Both the position numbers and the translations under genes were made by a program. From assembly GCA_963514095.1 (NCBI GenBank), contig OY741275.1:9309151-9373150 (forward strand): a stretch of DNA of 64,000 nt. Reading direction: 5' to 3'. Positions 11,507 to 22,684 of the stretch are shown in pieces (position 1 is the stretch's first letter; the number at the start of each line of letters is the position of its first letter). The stretch comes from Eutrigla gurnardus. Its lineage: Eukaryota; Chordata; Actinopteri; Perciformes; Triglidae. The notes beneath the pieces were generated by a model. That model was not told where the DNA came from, ran no database searches, and was given only the letters and a program-made list of their open reading frames with translations.

Positions 11507-12598
11507 CTACACTATTTTAGTATCACAGGAGTTTGGTTGAAGTATCTTACATGTTGCAATGAGTTTAATAGATTTTCTGAACCAGGGGTAAAAAGAGACA
11601 TAGATTACTGGGTTTAGACAAGAGTTACAATAGAACAGCCAAGTCTCTAAGATCAATGTTTTTTGTTCGTTGAACATGGCATAGTAATATGGGACAAGAC
11701 ATATCAGAAACGAGATCACAACAACACCAAGAGTCCTGGCTGCTTTCATCTCAGATTTCTTAGCAGTTACACCCATTGAATGCTGTTGTGCAACATGAGA
11801 CCGCATAGCTTGAGCCTGAGACACAGCCACCACAAATATTCTCACATGTAGAACTATGATGACAGTAACAGGGCCAACAATGGTTATGACAAAGTCAACA
11901 GGTCCTGTGATAACTGTGTGGATCATTACACACTCTCCATAGCAGGAATTCTGTGAATAAGGTTGCCTCAAAAACTCATATAAAATGACTAAACTATAAA
12001 GTAAAGAGCAAATCCAAAACAGACAAATACACACTTTTGTTCCATTCAGAGTAACTCCAGTGGTGTAACGTAGAGGGTGACAAATAGCCAAATAACGATC
12101 AAGTGATATGAGCAGCATATTTCCAACAGAAGAAGCAGTGATAACATAACCTGCATATTGAAACAGAGCACACATTAGTTCACCCAGAAACCAGCAAGCC
12201 TGAATATTACTCGGCATCAGCAGGAGTCCCACTAGGAAATCTGAGAAAGCTAATGAGAGGATGACGAGGTTGGTGGAGGTGTGGAGCTGCCTGGAGAAAA
12301 AGAATATAATCACTTAGAAAATGATCATCAACATCAATAGTACAAACTGCATTATTATGGTATTAACTGGAACACTCATTCATTCATATTGGAAATATTA
12401 ATTCATGCTGAGAGTGTTACTCTGCCTGAAGTGGGAGATAGAGATGATGACCAGCAGGTTAAGAGCTGCAGTGATCGGAGAAATGATAAACAGCAGAATG
12501 TCAAGGAGCATGCCATTGTACTGAGACGGCATGGGTTTCCTGCAGGAAATGTTGAGGAGTAGTGGAAAGCAGAGTTCAGCTCCTTCTGAAAGCTCCAT
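11507..12598 (-). CDS. Trace amine-associated receptor (TAAR), copy A, Gly at 3.32
   Basis: This is a two-exon olfactory-type GPCR of 318 aa. Exon 1 is 12598-12426 (N-terminus with glycosylation site NIS, then TM1). A 135-bp intron follows, and exon 2 is 12290-11507. The junction reads ...SHF-R-QLHT, as in other TAARs, but it needs a GC-AG intron (CAG|GCAGAG ... CTCCAG|GC). Family marks are the NISCRKP N-terminus, DRYLAICHPLRY after TM3, and the TAAR signature NSCLNPVIY...YPWF in TM7. Position 3.32, normally the amine-binding Asp, is Gly105 (codon 12151-12149), while Asp190 sits at 5.42. Relative to copy B, three residues are lost after MP in the TM2-TM3 loop. The frame is intact, so the gene looks functional. 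I do not assign a subfamily number. Confidence 0.9.
12291..12425 (-). other. GC-AG intron of TAAR copy A
   Basis: This 135-bp intron is inferred from protein continuity. The 5' site is GC rather than GT, and the 3' site follows a pyrimidine run (TTCTTTTTCTCCAG). The same length and sites occur in copy B. Confidence 0.75.
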
Positions 12599-13801
12599 CT
12601 TCAGTGAGAGGTAGTGAGAAGCTCTCTGTTTGCACCACAGATGTATCTCTCGTCTCTGCTCTTATTATTATTTCTCTCCAGCAGAGACTGAAGTCCCTCC
12701 CCTCATTTAGTTTAGTTTACTTTCCTCCATCCCTCACTTGGTTTGTTCTAGCATAGACAACTTTACTTTTTCGGGGATTGTGGTTACCATTTTATCCTTG
12801 CTGGTTAAGTAAAATGTACTTTTAAAACAAAAACAAAAAGCTGAAAACATTTTCAAGGTAAATGTAAAGGCAACATACTTCTGAACCGTCTTTTCACCCA
12901 TATTACTTACTTATTCTTTTGGGAGTCAGGCTGCTATTTAACTAGTTTAAAGGTTGTCCAAATTATACCATTGTTTAATTTTCTTGGTTCATCACCTGTT
13001 TTGACTGGGAACTATTACCGTAAATTCTATAATAGTGGCGGGCCTTGATTAGTTTATTACTATTCTATTTCTTACTGAAGTATTCATTGCCTATGGGTCA
13101 TTCCGTTTCATTTCATCAAATTTCTGAAAATCTTCCCACCTGACCATCACAGAATTTCTTGAAAAAAATCTAGTTTAAAGATACACTTGTTAATAGGAAA
13201 AATCCAAAATATTAGGTCTCTACTGTCTACAGTTTTCTCATGAAACATCATTGAATGAAGGGTATACTTAAAATGTGGCTTGTTGAAATAAAGTAGTACA
13301 TTTGAAGAGTGCCTGAGCTCCCATTTTTGCAGATAAAAGACTTCTATCACTTCTGCCTCTATCTCTGGTGTTAGCTTAAACAATCTACAAAATATGGTTT
13401 CTCTCAGATGATTAGTTTCACAGATATTAAGGCTCAAAAATGGAAGTAAACACATCTTTGCCCAACTTCAGAGTGATATTCCAAAAAACTGACAAGTATC
13501 AGGTCCATCTTACTTTTTTTGAAAGATTAAATTCTTGTTAAAATCATATTAAAAAATTGGGAGGGTGTTTTGCCTCATTTTGTCGCAGTGATTTTTTAAA
13601 ATCCTGATATTGGTGGGGTTTTTGTGGCTGTTTTTGGTACTGCATGTGATGTTTACTAATAGCCTACCAGTAAACATCACAGTAGTGCAATTCAATTGTG
13701 TCTTTTACCATTTACCAAAGACTTACATGTGACTAAATGCTTCTGATACATTTAGCCTTACGAAAACATTAAAATGTAGCACAGTTGTAGTTACAGAGGC
13801 A

Positions 13802-14336
13802 ATAAGTGTCATGATCTGTGTTTTTGTCGTGTTCTGTTTCCTTGGTTTTGATTTCCTGTTTTATTTTGTCCTCAGTGTCATTTCCTGTCACGTACTTCCT
13901 GGTCCTTGTTGTTTCCGCTGTCTTGACTCCCCCACCCTCTCGTGTTGATTACCATGCCTGCCCTGATGTGTTTCACCTGTTCCTCGTCAGCTCCCTGCCT
14001 CCCTGTGTCTCTTGTTGGTTCATTGTCAATGTCGTTGTCGATGTTGCTGTCACTGTCGCTGGTCATTGTCTTCCCCTGCATGCTGCACCACGTCTCGTCT
14101 TGGATATTTTTGCACCTCGTCCTGCCTCCCGTGTCCCTTCGTGTTTTGGTTCCCTTTTGTAAGTGTTTCTTTGACGGTCATGTTTTTGCCTTTGTGGTTT
14201 TTGGTTGATACTTTGTTCTGGTCTTAGTTCTTGTTTTGTTTTTAGTTTATTATTTAAATAAATCTTTCTTTTCTACTGCATTTGGGTCCTCACCTCCTTT
14301 TTCGAGTCCACGTCTTGCCACGAACCTGACAATAAG
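13802..14336 (+). mobile_element. Solo LTR with 5-bp target duplication ATAAG
   Basis: The LTR itself is 13807-14331 (525 bp), begins TGTCATGATCTG and ends CCTGACA. ATAAG is present on both sides. Units A and C have the uninterrupted site (GGCAATAAGTCCTTG near 10433 and 17795), so the insertion is precise and younger than the duplication. An AATAAA signal lies near 14256. A related solo LTR lies at 59049. The translations seen across it are not genes. Confidence 0.9.
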
Positions 14337-14526
14337 TCCTTGTATGTGAGTTGAACAACTTTTAATGTCTTAAACCATGAACAAACATTATGATAGCATA
14401 ATATTGAAGACTGTTATATTTGATTCAAATGAGGTTTTATGCTGGATGCACTTCCAGATGAACATACACTTTAAAACTGTAAGAACAGTAAGGTAATCTT
14501 GAGTGTTCAGAAAGTTCCCCTTAAAT

Positions 14527-14558
<32 letters not shown>

Positions 14559-14633
14559 TATCAATATACATTTGTTTTGTTATGATTACGAAACCCACAA
14601 TATTCTTTTCTCTCCATCGCTCTCTCTTTCATT

Positions 14634-14654
14634 AACACACACACACACACACAC
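14634..14654. repeat. (CA)n microsatellite in unit B
   Basis: A 21-bp CA run at the site homologous to the longer runs in units A and C. It follows an (ATC)n tract at 14531-14560. Confidence 0.9.
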
Positions 14655-15509
14655 TGACCCAAGCCCAAGGGACATAATTCATGTCAAACCCTTAACACAA
14701 CAAACATCCACATATACTTGTCTCTAATCTCAGAGGGCTCATTCCAAGCTGGTGTTAAGAAAATCATCCATCTTCCAAAGTAAACCTATGTTCACAAACA
14801 TATGATGCAACCTCATCTGACAAGACCAACAATTGCACACAGTTCTCAGTATATAAAAACAAATGTTTATGACGTTACAAGGCAATCACCGGGTTCTCGC
14901 CACTATTATGTCTACTGCTGTGCGCCCTGACCCTGTTTTGTGATAGACATGCCTAAAATGTGCCTACAATTTCTATAGTGATATAATATCGGCATTATAA
15001 TTATTATGACTATACGCACGCACAGCGGGTGATAAGCGTGGTGGGAGTGGCGGCGCTGCTTCTGTCATTGGGTTGTCAACTGACGAAACTTGCACTGAAC
15101 CTCCCCTAACGCATTGGACACGTGAGGAGAGGAGCTAATTTGATTGGTGAAGATCTGAATCGGCTGTATTAATCCCAGTCCACACCTTGTCTCCTCCTCT
15201 TCTCCCACTCACGCCTTCTTCTCCTCCCTCTTTCCCACTTGCGCTGGTGGGCGAGACGGGAGGCGTGCCTGCGCTAGACTGCGCGGTGCACGAAACTTGC
15301 CAAGTCCAGGCGGACACACCCCGTCGGCGTGGCGTGGCGCAGGTGCGCTGCGCGCTGACTACGCCTGGTCTACGAAACTAGGGCCCTTAGTGTTTAGGCA
15401 TTCAGAATTTTTTTTTAAGTATAACACAGTTTAGTTCAGTGGCTATACAAGAGCAAATACATTTCCATCTTCATAGAAAGTATTATTGATGTTCCTCACC
15501 AGCCTGTCT

Positions 15510-16610
15510 CTACACTATTTTAGTATCACAGGAGTTTGGTTGAAGTATCTTACATGTTGCAATGAGTTTAATAGATTTTCTGAACCAGGGGTAAAAAGAG
15601 GCATAGATTACTGGGTTTAGACATGAGTTACAATAGAACAGCCAAGTCTCTAAGATCAATGTTTTTTGTTCGTTGAACATGGCATAGTAATATGGGACAA
15701 GACATATCAGAAACGAGATCACAACAACACCAAGAGTCCTGGCTGCTTTCATCTCAGATTTCTTAGCAGTTACACCCATTGAATGCTGTTGTGCAACATG
15801 AGACCGCATAGCTTGAGCCTGAGACACAGCCACCACAAATATTCTCACATGTAGAACTATGATGACAGTAACAGGGCCAACAATGGTTATGACAAAATCA
15901 ACAGGTCCTGTGATAACTGTGTGGATCATTACACACTCTCCATAGCAGGAATTCTGTGAATAAGGTTGCCTCAAAAACTCATATAAAATGACTAAACTAT
16001 AAAGTAAAGAGCAAATCCAAAACAGACAAATACACACTTTTGTTCTTTTCAGAGTAACTCCAGTGGTGTAACGTAGAGGGTGACAAATAGCCAAATAACG
16101 ATCAAGTGATATGAGCAGCATATTTCCAACAGAAGAAGCAGTGATAACATAATCTGCATATTGAGACAGAGCACACATTAGTTCACCCAGAAACCAGCAA
16201 GCCTCTGTTAAAAGAATATGACCCGGCATCAGCAGGAGTCCCACTAGGAAATCTGAGAAAGCCAATGAGAGGATGACGAGGTTGGTGGAGGTGTGGAGCT
16301 GCCTGGAGAAAAAGAATATAATCACTTAGAAAATGATCATCAACATCAATAGTACAAACTGCATTATTATGGTATTAACTGGAACACTCATTCATTCATA
16401 TTGGAAATATGAATTCATGCTGAGAGTGTTACTCTGCCTGAAGTGGGAGATAGAGATGATGACCAGCAGGTTAAGAGCTGCAGTGATCGGAGAAATGATA
16501 AACAGCAGAATGTCAAGGAGCATGCCATTGTACTGAGACGGCATGGGTTTCCTGCAGGAAATATTGAGGAGTAGTGGAAAGCAGAGTTCAGCTCCTTCTG
16601 AAAGCTCCAT
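15510..16610 (-). CDS. Trace amine-associated receptor (TAAR), copy B, Asp at 3.32 and 5.42
   Basis: This is a two-exon GPCR of 321 aa: exon 1 is 16610-16438, the intron 16437-16303 (135 bp, GC-AG), and exon 2 16302-15510. It is near-identical to copy A. It keeps Asp108 at 3.32 (codon 16154-16152, in SQYADYV) and Asp193 at 5.42, seven residues before the GP of TM5. The TM2-TM3 loop is the full-length form (MPGHILLTEACWF). TM7 carries NSCLNPVIY...YPWF. TAARs couple volatile amines to olfactory G proteins at the cilia of sensory neurons. Receptors with both acidic residues are known in fish to favour diamines; that ligand class is inference here. The frame is intact and no stop is seen. Confidence 0.92.
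16303..16437 (-). other. GC-AG intron of TAAR copy B
   Basis: It has the same 135-bp length and the same GC donor as in copy A, so the non-canonical donor predates the duplication. Confidence 0.75.
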
Positions 16611-17720
16611 CTTCAGTGAGAGGTAGTGAGAAGCTCTCTGTTTGCACCACAGATGTATCTCTCGTCTCTGCTCTTATTATTATTTCTCTCCAGCAGAGAC
16701 TGAAGTCCCTCCCCTCATTTAGTTTAGTTTACTTTCCTCCATCCCTCACTTGGTTTGTTCTAGCATAGACAACTTTACTTTTTCGGGGATTGTGGTTACC
16801 ATTTTATCCTTGCTGGTTAAGTAAAATGTACTTTTAAAACAAAAACAAAAAGCTGAAAACATTTTCAAGGTAAATGTAAAGGCAACATACTTCTGAACTG
16901 TCTTTTCACCCATATTACTTACTTATTCTTTTGGGAGTCAGGCTGCTATTTAACTAGTTTAAAGGTTGTCCAAATTATATCATTGTTTAATTTTCTTGGT
17001 TCATCACCTGTTTTGACTGGGAACTATTACCGTAAATTATATAATAGTGGCGGGCCTTGATAAGTTTATTACTATTCTATTTCTTACTGAAGTATTCATT
17101 GCCTATGGGTCATTCCGTTTCATTTCATCAAATTTCTGAAAATCTTCCCACCTGACCATCACAGAATTTCTTGAAAAAAATCTAGTTTAAAGATACACTT
17201 GTTAATAGGAAAAATCCAAAATATTAGGTCTCTACTGTCAACAGTTTTCTCATGAAACATCATTGAATGAAGGGTATACTTAAAATGTGGCTTGTTGAAA
17301 TAAAGTAGTACATTTGAAGAGCGGCTGAGCTCCCATTTTTGCAGATAAAAGACTTCTATCACTTCTGCCTCTATCTCTGGTGTTAGCTTAAACATTCTAC
17401 AAAATATGGTTTCTCTCAGATGATTAGTTTCACAGATATTAAGGCTCAAAAATGGAAGTAAACACATCTTTGAGTGATATTCCAAAAAAACTGACAAGTA
17501 TCAGGTCCATCTTACTTTTTTTGAAAGATTAAATTCTTGTTAAAATCATATAAAAAAATTGGGAGGGTGTTTTGCCTCATTTTGTCGCAGTGATTTTTTA
17601 AAATCCTGATATTGGTGGGGTTTTTGTGGCTGTTTTTGGTACTGCATGTCCTAATAGCCTACCAGTAAACATCACAGCAGTGCAATTCAATTGTGTCTTT
17701 TACCATTTACCAAAGACTTA

Positions 17721-18102
17721 CATGTGACTAAATGCTACTGATAAATTTAGCCTTACGAAAACATTAAAATGTAGCACAGTTGTAGTTATAGAGGCAATAA
17801 GTCCTTGTATGTGAGTTGAACATGCTGAAAGCAACTTTTAATGTCTTAAACCATGAACAAACATTATGATAGCATAATATTGAAGACTGTTATATTTGAT
17901 TCAAATGAGGTTTTATGCTGGATGCACTTCCAGATGAACATATACTTTCAAACTGTAAGAACAGTAAGGTAATCTTGAGTGTTCAGAAAGTTCCCCTTAA
18001 ATAAAATCATCATCATCATCATCATCATCATTATCAATATACTTTTGTTTTGTTATGCTTACGAAACCCACAATATTCTTTTCTCTCCATCGCTCTCTCT
18101 TT

Positions 18103-18167
<65 letters not shown>

Positions 18168-18384
18168 ACCCAAGCCCAAGGGACATAATTCATGTCAAAC
18201 CCTTAACACAACAAACATCCACATATACTTGTCTCTAATCTCAGAGGGCTCATTCCAAGCTGGTGTTAAGAAAATCATCCATCTTAACCTATGTTCACAA
18301 ACATATGATGCAACCTCATCTGACAAGACCAACAATTGCACACAATTCTCAGTATATAAAAACAAATGTTTATGAAGTTACAAG
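17721..18384. repeat. Tandem segmental duplication, truncated unit C
   Basis: It follows units A and B from CATGTGACTAAATGC to GTTACAAG and then diverges: A and B continue GCAATCACCGGG, C continues TAATTTAAATC. It includes a CA run at 18107-18165. No receptor gene remains apart from a possible relic at 19231. Confidence 0.88.
18107..18165. repeat. (CA)n microsatellite in unit C
   Basis: About 59 bp of CA, the longest of the three homologous sites. Confidence 0.95.
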
Positions 18385-18919
18385 TAATTTAAATCTTAAC
18401 TTGGTTGCTTGGCATTCTTAACATTTAGACCATGTAAGTCTAACTCCACGCTTTGATTGATGGATTAATGAATGCATAATATAAAGTAATGCGTTTCTAA
18501 TATTGAAAAATCTATTTTCCATAAACTTATGACCTGAGGTTCATTAGAAGAGGCCTTTTTTTTTTTACAGATGTTCTGCAAACAGATGATTAATCATTCA
18601 TACATGGTCTCCTTTGCAGCTCTTTGCCTTTGAAACATGATAGGGAAACCCAACATTGAGCTCAATAGTAAAATATAAAGGAGAAAGAAGTATAAGGTAT
18701 TTTATATATTTGTGACTCATATATGTTTCAGAGAAAAAAATATTCAGGCAGTTTATAATGAGAGGGGAATATCTGAGCTAACTGAAACTGATGTTATGTA
18801 CTCATTTAGTCAAATGTTATTGGCATAATATTTTGTAATTTAAAGTATGTTTTTTGTTATTTTATAATATTAAACAGCATGTATAGAGTACTCCATATAC
18901 CTCTTTTATTATTTTTATT

Positions 18920-19230
18920 AGGTGGGTAGAGTAACCAAAAACTTTACTCGAGTAAGAATATTAAAACTTTAGAATAATATGACTCAAGTAAAAATTAGTC
19001 ATCCAAATAGTTACTTGATTAATAAAGTATTTAGTGATAAAACTACTCAAGTACTGAGTAGCCAAATATAGTGGAGTAAAAGTAGTGTTTCTTCTTCTTC
19101 ACAAATATACTCAAGTAAAAGTAAAAGGTATGTTGCTTTAAAACCACTCTTACAAGTGTAATTTATCCAAAAAAGTTACTTTAGTAAATGTAACAGAGGA
19201 CATGTAATGCATTACTGCACACCTCTGGGT
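18920..19230. repeat. Dispersed teleost repeat with ACTCAAGTAAAAGTA words
   Basis: It runs from GTGGGTAGAGTAACCAAAAACTTTACTCGAGT to CACACCTCTGGGT and contains many ACTCAAGTA/ACTTGAGTA-type words. I recognise it as a very common fish repeat, probably a non-autonomous DNA transposon. Exact ends and superfamily are not determined. Confidence 0.6.
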
Positions 19231-19254
19231 GTGGGAGATAGAGATGATGACCAG
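19231..19254 (-). pseudogene. Relic of TAAR exon 1
   Basis: GTGGGAGATAGAGATGATGACCAG is a 24-base exact match to TAAR exon 1 (12431-12454 and the equivalent in copy B). It lies in the position expected for a decayed third receptor beyond unit C. No flanking exon sequence survives. Confidence 0.6.
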
Positions 19255-19483
19255 TCTTTGATTTATATATTTAATTAAGAGGCATTGTATTCAATTAATG
19301 TATGTTGATTTGATTTATCGAAAAATGAATGATATGGAGACAAATGGATGAATTGTGGATTTTTTTTAAATTGTTTTCCTTTTGTAGCTAGGCAGCAGCT
19401 ATCTGGATTACATCAAATAATTAGAAAAAAAAAAAATGTCTGGCGCCCGATTCATTTTTTAAACTCTGGGTTTGAATATAATC

Positions 19484-19815
19484 CATCCATCCATCCATCC
19501 ATCGTCTACCCCGCTTTATCCTGTATTCAGGGTCGCGGGGGGGCTGGAGTCGATCCCAGCTGTCATTGGGCGAAGGCAGGGTACACCTGGACAGGTCGCC
19601 AGTCTATCACAGAGCTAACATATAGAGACAAACAACCATTCACACTCACATTCACACCTACGGGCAATTTAGAGTCATCAATGAACCTATCCCCGGACTG
19701 TGGGAGGAAGCCACGCTTACATGAGGAGAACATGCAATCTCCACACACAAGGAACCTTGGACCCTCTCGCTGTGAGGCGGCAGTGCTACCCACTACACCA
19801 CCGTGCAGCCCCTTG
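19484..19815 (-). repeat. Dispersed retroposon with (CCAT)n tail
   Basis: On the minus strand it reads GGGGCTGCACGGTGG..., then a GTTCGA-like box region, then ...CTGAATACAGGATAAAG and a (GGAT)n tail. Other copies are at 57182-57497, 60113-60385, 63311-63470 and 63781-63920. It is typical of a teleost LINE 3' end or SINE; the family is not assigned. Confidence 0.75.
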
Positions 19816-22684
19816 ATTATAATATATAATAGAACATACTGTATCCTTATACCTACGCTACACTGTGCAAGACCTTGATTCAGTTTAATTACATGATGCA
19901 ACTATCTATGCAGTTAGAAATATTTTACATTATGATAAATCTCTTTAAAATATGCGCTTAACAATTAGAATAAGGAACTGTAGCTATGTGTGTGCATTTG
20001 TTTGATTCTTTTGACGTTTTCTTTTTTACATTGGCATTTAAGGATGACAGCTGGAATGTTTCCATTGAAACAAGTGACGTGACGTACTTTTGTTTCGGTT
20101 CAGACAGCTCCACACCCTCACTAGCGTGTTTGCAGTCTCACCAGTACACAGGCCTCCAGACACGGATTACGGTTGTGTTGTTTTTCGTCATTCCCCATGT
20201 CTTACATGGCTCAGTGAGTAGAGTGGATAGTCCTTAACCATTAGCTTGACGATTTGATTCCCAATTCCTACTGGTCTTAAGCGAAACACTGAATCCCAAG
20301 TTACATGAACTTAACATTTTGTGTTAATTCCAGAAGTCAAACTTCATGTAACTGTATATGAAGATTGTCACAAAGTTTTCATACATTCTCTTGTTTTTCT
20401 AGAACCAGGGAAACCCTGAACAGCGGCTGCAGTACGTCCTTCATCTTTGCATCTTTTTGTAGCTCTATGTGGTTTGTGGTACGTGTAATACTAGGCATTA
20501 CAATAAGAGTGTGTAAGGATGGTCATGTTTAGGAAACCAAGCTTTTTGCTTTGAACTTGACACAACCAGCGTTCCCTAGGAAGCCCTGTGTGATATGGTT
20601 AAGAGCAAACATAATCCACGACAAAATATGTTTCTCTCTAAATGTAATTTAAGTATGACAGCTTAAATGTTTCCATTCAAACAAGTTGCATGACACGCTT
20701 TTGTTTCCGCTTCAGACAGCTCCACACCCTCACTTACATGTTTATAATCTCACCAGTTCGACGGCTTCCAGTCACGTTTTACAGGCCGGTTTTTGTTGTT
20801 CTGTTACATCAATGCAACATGCTGCTGCCCTTTAACCTTACATCAGCCCAGTCTCATGGCAGGTCGTGGAATAGTCACCAAATGCAATCCATTGGTTTTC
20901 CTGTACAGGCACTCGACTTGTCCATACTTCTGGACTTTCAATCACAAGACTTATCGAGGCTGTGCTTCCAAATGTGTTGTTGTTAAGTGATTTGTGTTGG
21001 TTTTCCTAAAACGTTCCCTTTGAGCGTAATGTTGTCCCGACTGAAATGGTTCAGGCAAAAATGATGCTTCTAATTGAAACACATTAGCTTGAAAGTCGTG
21101 CTCAGCAGCTCAAAATGAATTTGAAAATGTGTGCCCATGTGCACGAATCCTGAAATTTTAGGTTTGTGACAATATCACAAACTGCCATGAGAGTCAGTTG
21201 TATAGGTATAAAGTATATTCGATAATGCTCTACCTATACTTGTATTTTAGACGATTATAGAATGTTTCCTTTTTCGTTTTGTACAGCACTTCATGTATGT
21301 AAATGTGTCTATATGAATATTGTTAAACAAGTTTATACTCAAATCTTTTGTTTTTCAGGAACCATGGAAACATAATTGTGTTCCTCTATGTACAGTACTG
21401 CACTATAGAGATGGATTACATTAAAGTCTCTTTATCTTTTTTTAACTTTTCATTCAGAAGTATAGTTTTTAACTTTTCCTTTATCATTTTATTGATGATT
21501 TAAGACACATTTCAGACATCAGGATAAAACAGACAAAATTGTTCATACATGCATTCGGGGGGGAGGTGGTGGGAGAGTCCATGTTCATCAGTTATGTATG
21601 TATTTAAAATCCTCCTTCCTATCTTTCGCTGTTTTATTCAATGGCAGAATCACTTTGGTGAATTGTAGCAGGACTCAACCTTGTTCCCATCTTGAAACAC
21701 CTCCAATTCAGGAGCAGGTCCATCCACAAAGGGATGTGTAAAAGCATGAATCTGCCAATGAATAAATGGATGGACTTGCAGATGCAGCAACATAAAGTAG
21801 GTTTAATGCCCACCCGATGGTAACTCCCTCAGGTTAAAACAGTTTGCTCCGTCAGCAGTTAGCATCGTTAGCTGCTAGCTTCCACATCTCTGTGTTCAAT
21901 GTCAATGGAGGCAGGCTATCCTTTTTTGCGAGACAAAAAGGTTCTGTTGCAGGTAGTTTGAAATTACGATGCTACTTCTAGGCTATTAGGTTAGTTTTGG
22001 TCGATACACAGCCCTAGTCTCCTGGCGCAACCAGCAGCCAGTAAAAATGTATATCAATAAAAAGTATTATATTATCCTCATTTCCTCTCTTTTTCTAGTG
22101 TTACCCTTTAATTATCGTATGTATTCTTGTCAATGTTGCGAGGTCAAATCTATTGATCATACCACAAAGTTGTTTGCTGGTCCAGGGGCCACTGACAGCT
22201 CCTGGAGCTTCTCTATTTTTCCTGTTCTGTTTACTTTCCCCTGGTATTGTGTAAGTCATGGGCCACCATGTCATTCAATATTAAGTTATTGAAAAGGGGT
22301 AGTTACTGAAATGGGAGAAAAAAAAACTGTTCATTAAAGTTGAACCAAACAGTGGCACCGATTCATTGATGAGGGTATACATAAGGATGATACAGCTTCC
22401 ATTACTTTTTGAAAGTTAAAAACATTATAATAAATTGTACATATATCATTATAACACAATGGATACAGACACATTCCATACACCTGTAAAAGCACAGACA
22501 ATAGATGTACAGCAGGCAGAATGGTAACTATTGACAGTCTTTGTCTCACCCTGGTGTTTATCCCCGGTATTGGAGGAGTTTCCAACTGATTTGGCATTGA
22601 AGTGCATTCAAAGCCCATGAAAAAGCAAAGTTTACACCCTCATTACACTTAGCATGAGGCCAGCTGTGAAGAAATATGAGTAAT
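19816..22684. other. Gene-poor stretch with a local duplication
   Basis: Segments at about 20040-20180 and 20650-20800 are clearly related (GACAGCTCCACACCCTCACT and flanks), about 610 bp apart. A weaker third similarity (CTTTTGTTTTTCAGGAACC) is near 21345. No coding structure was recognised. The part near 22300-22684 probably holds the 3' untranslated region of the CD28-type gene. Confidence 0.5.

Larger units (their letters stand above)
10359..13725. repeat. Tandem segmental duplication, unit A
   Basis: It starts at CATGTGACTAAATGC, a word that recurs at 13726 and 17721 to mark the unit starts. The 3367-bp unit includes a CA microsatellite (10732-10768), the TAAR gene at 11507-12598, and about 1.1 kb upstream of that gene that is almost identical to unit B. 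Confidence 0.9.
13726..17720. repeat. Tandem segmental duplication, unit B
   Basis: This is the second unit, 3995 bp, collinear with unit A. It is longer because of the solo LTR at 13807-14331 and an extra segment of about 130 bp near 15275-15405. It carries the second TAAR. Confidence 0.9.

Noticed and set aside
13147..17497. Similar 102- and 112-codon frames upstream of both TAARs
   Set aside because: They are alike only because the DNA is duplicated; no start context, domain or splice signal.
20040..20800. Duplicated segment reading SIETSDVTYFCF, considered as an Ig exon
   Set aside because: The second copy has stops in the same frame, there are no matching splice sites, and no second cysteine strand was found.
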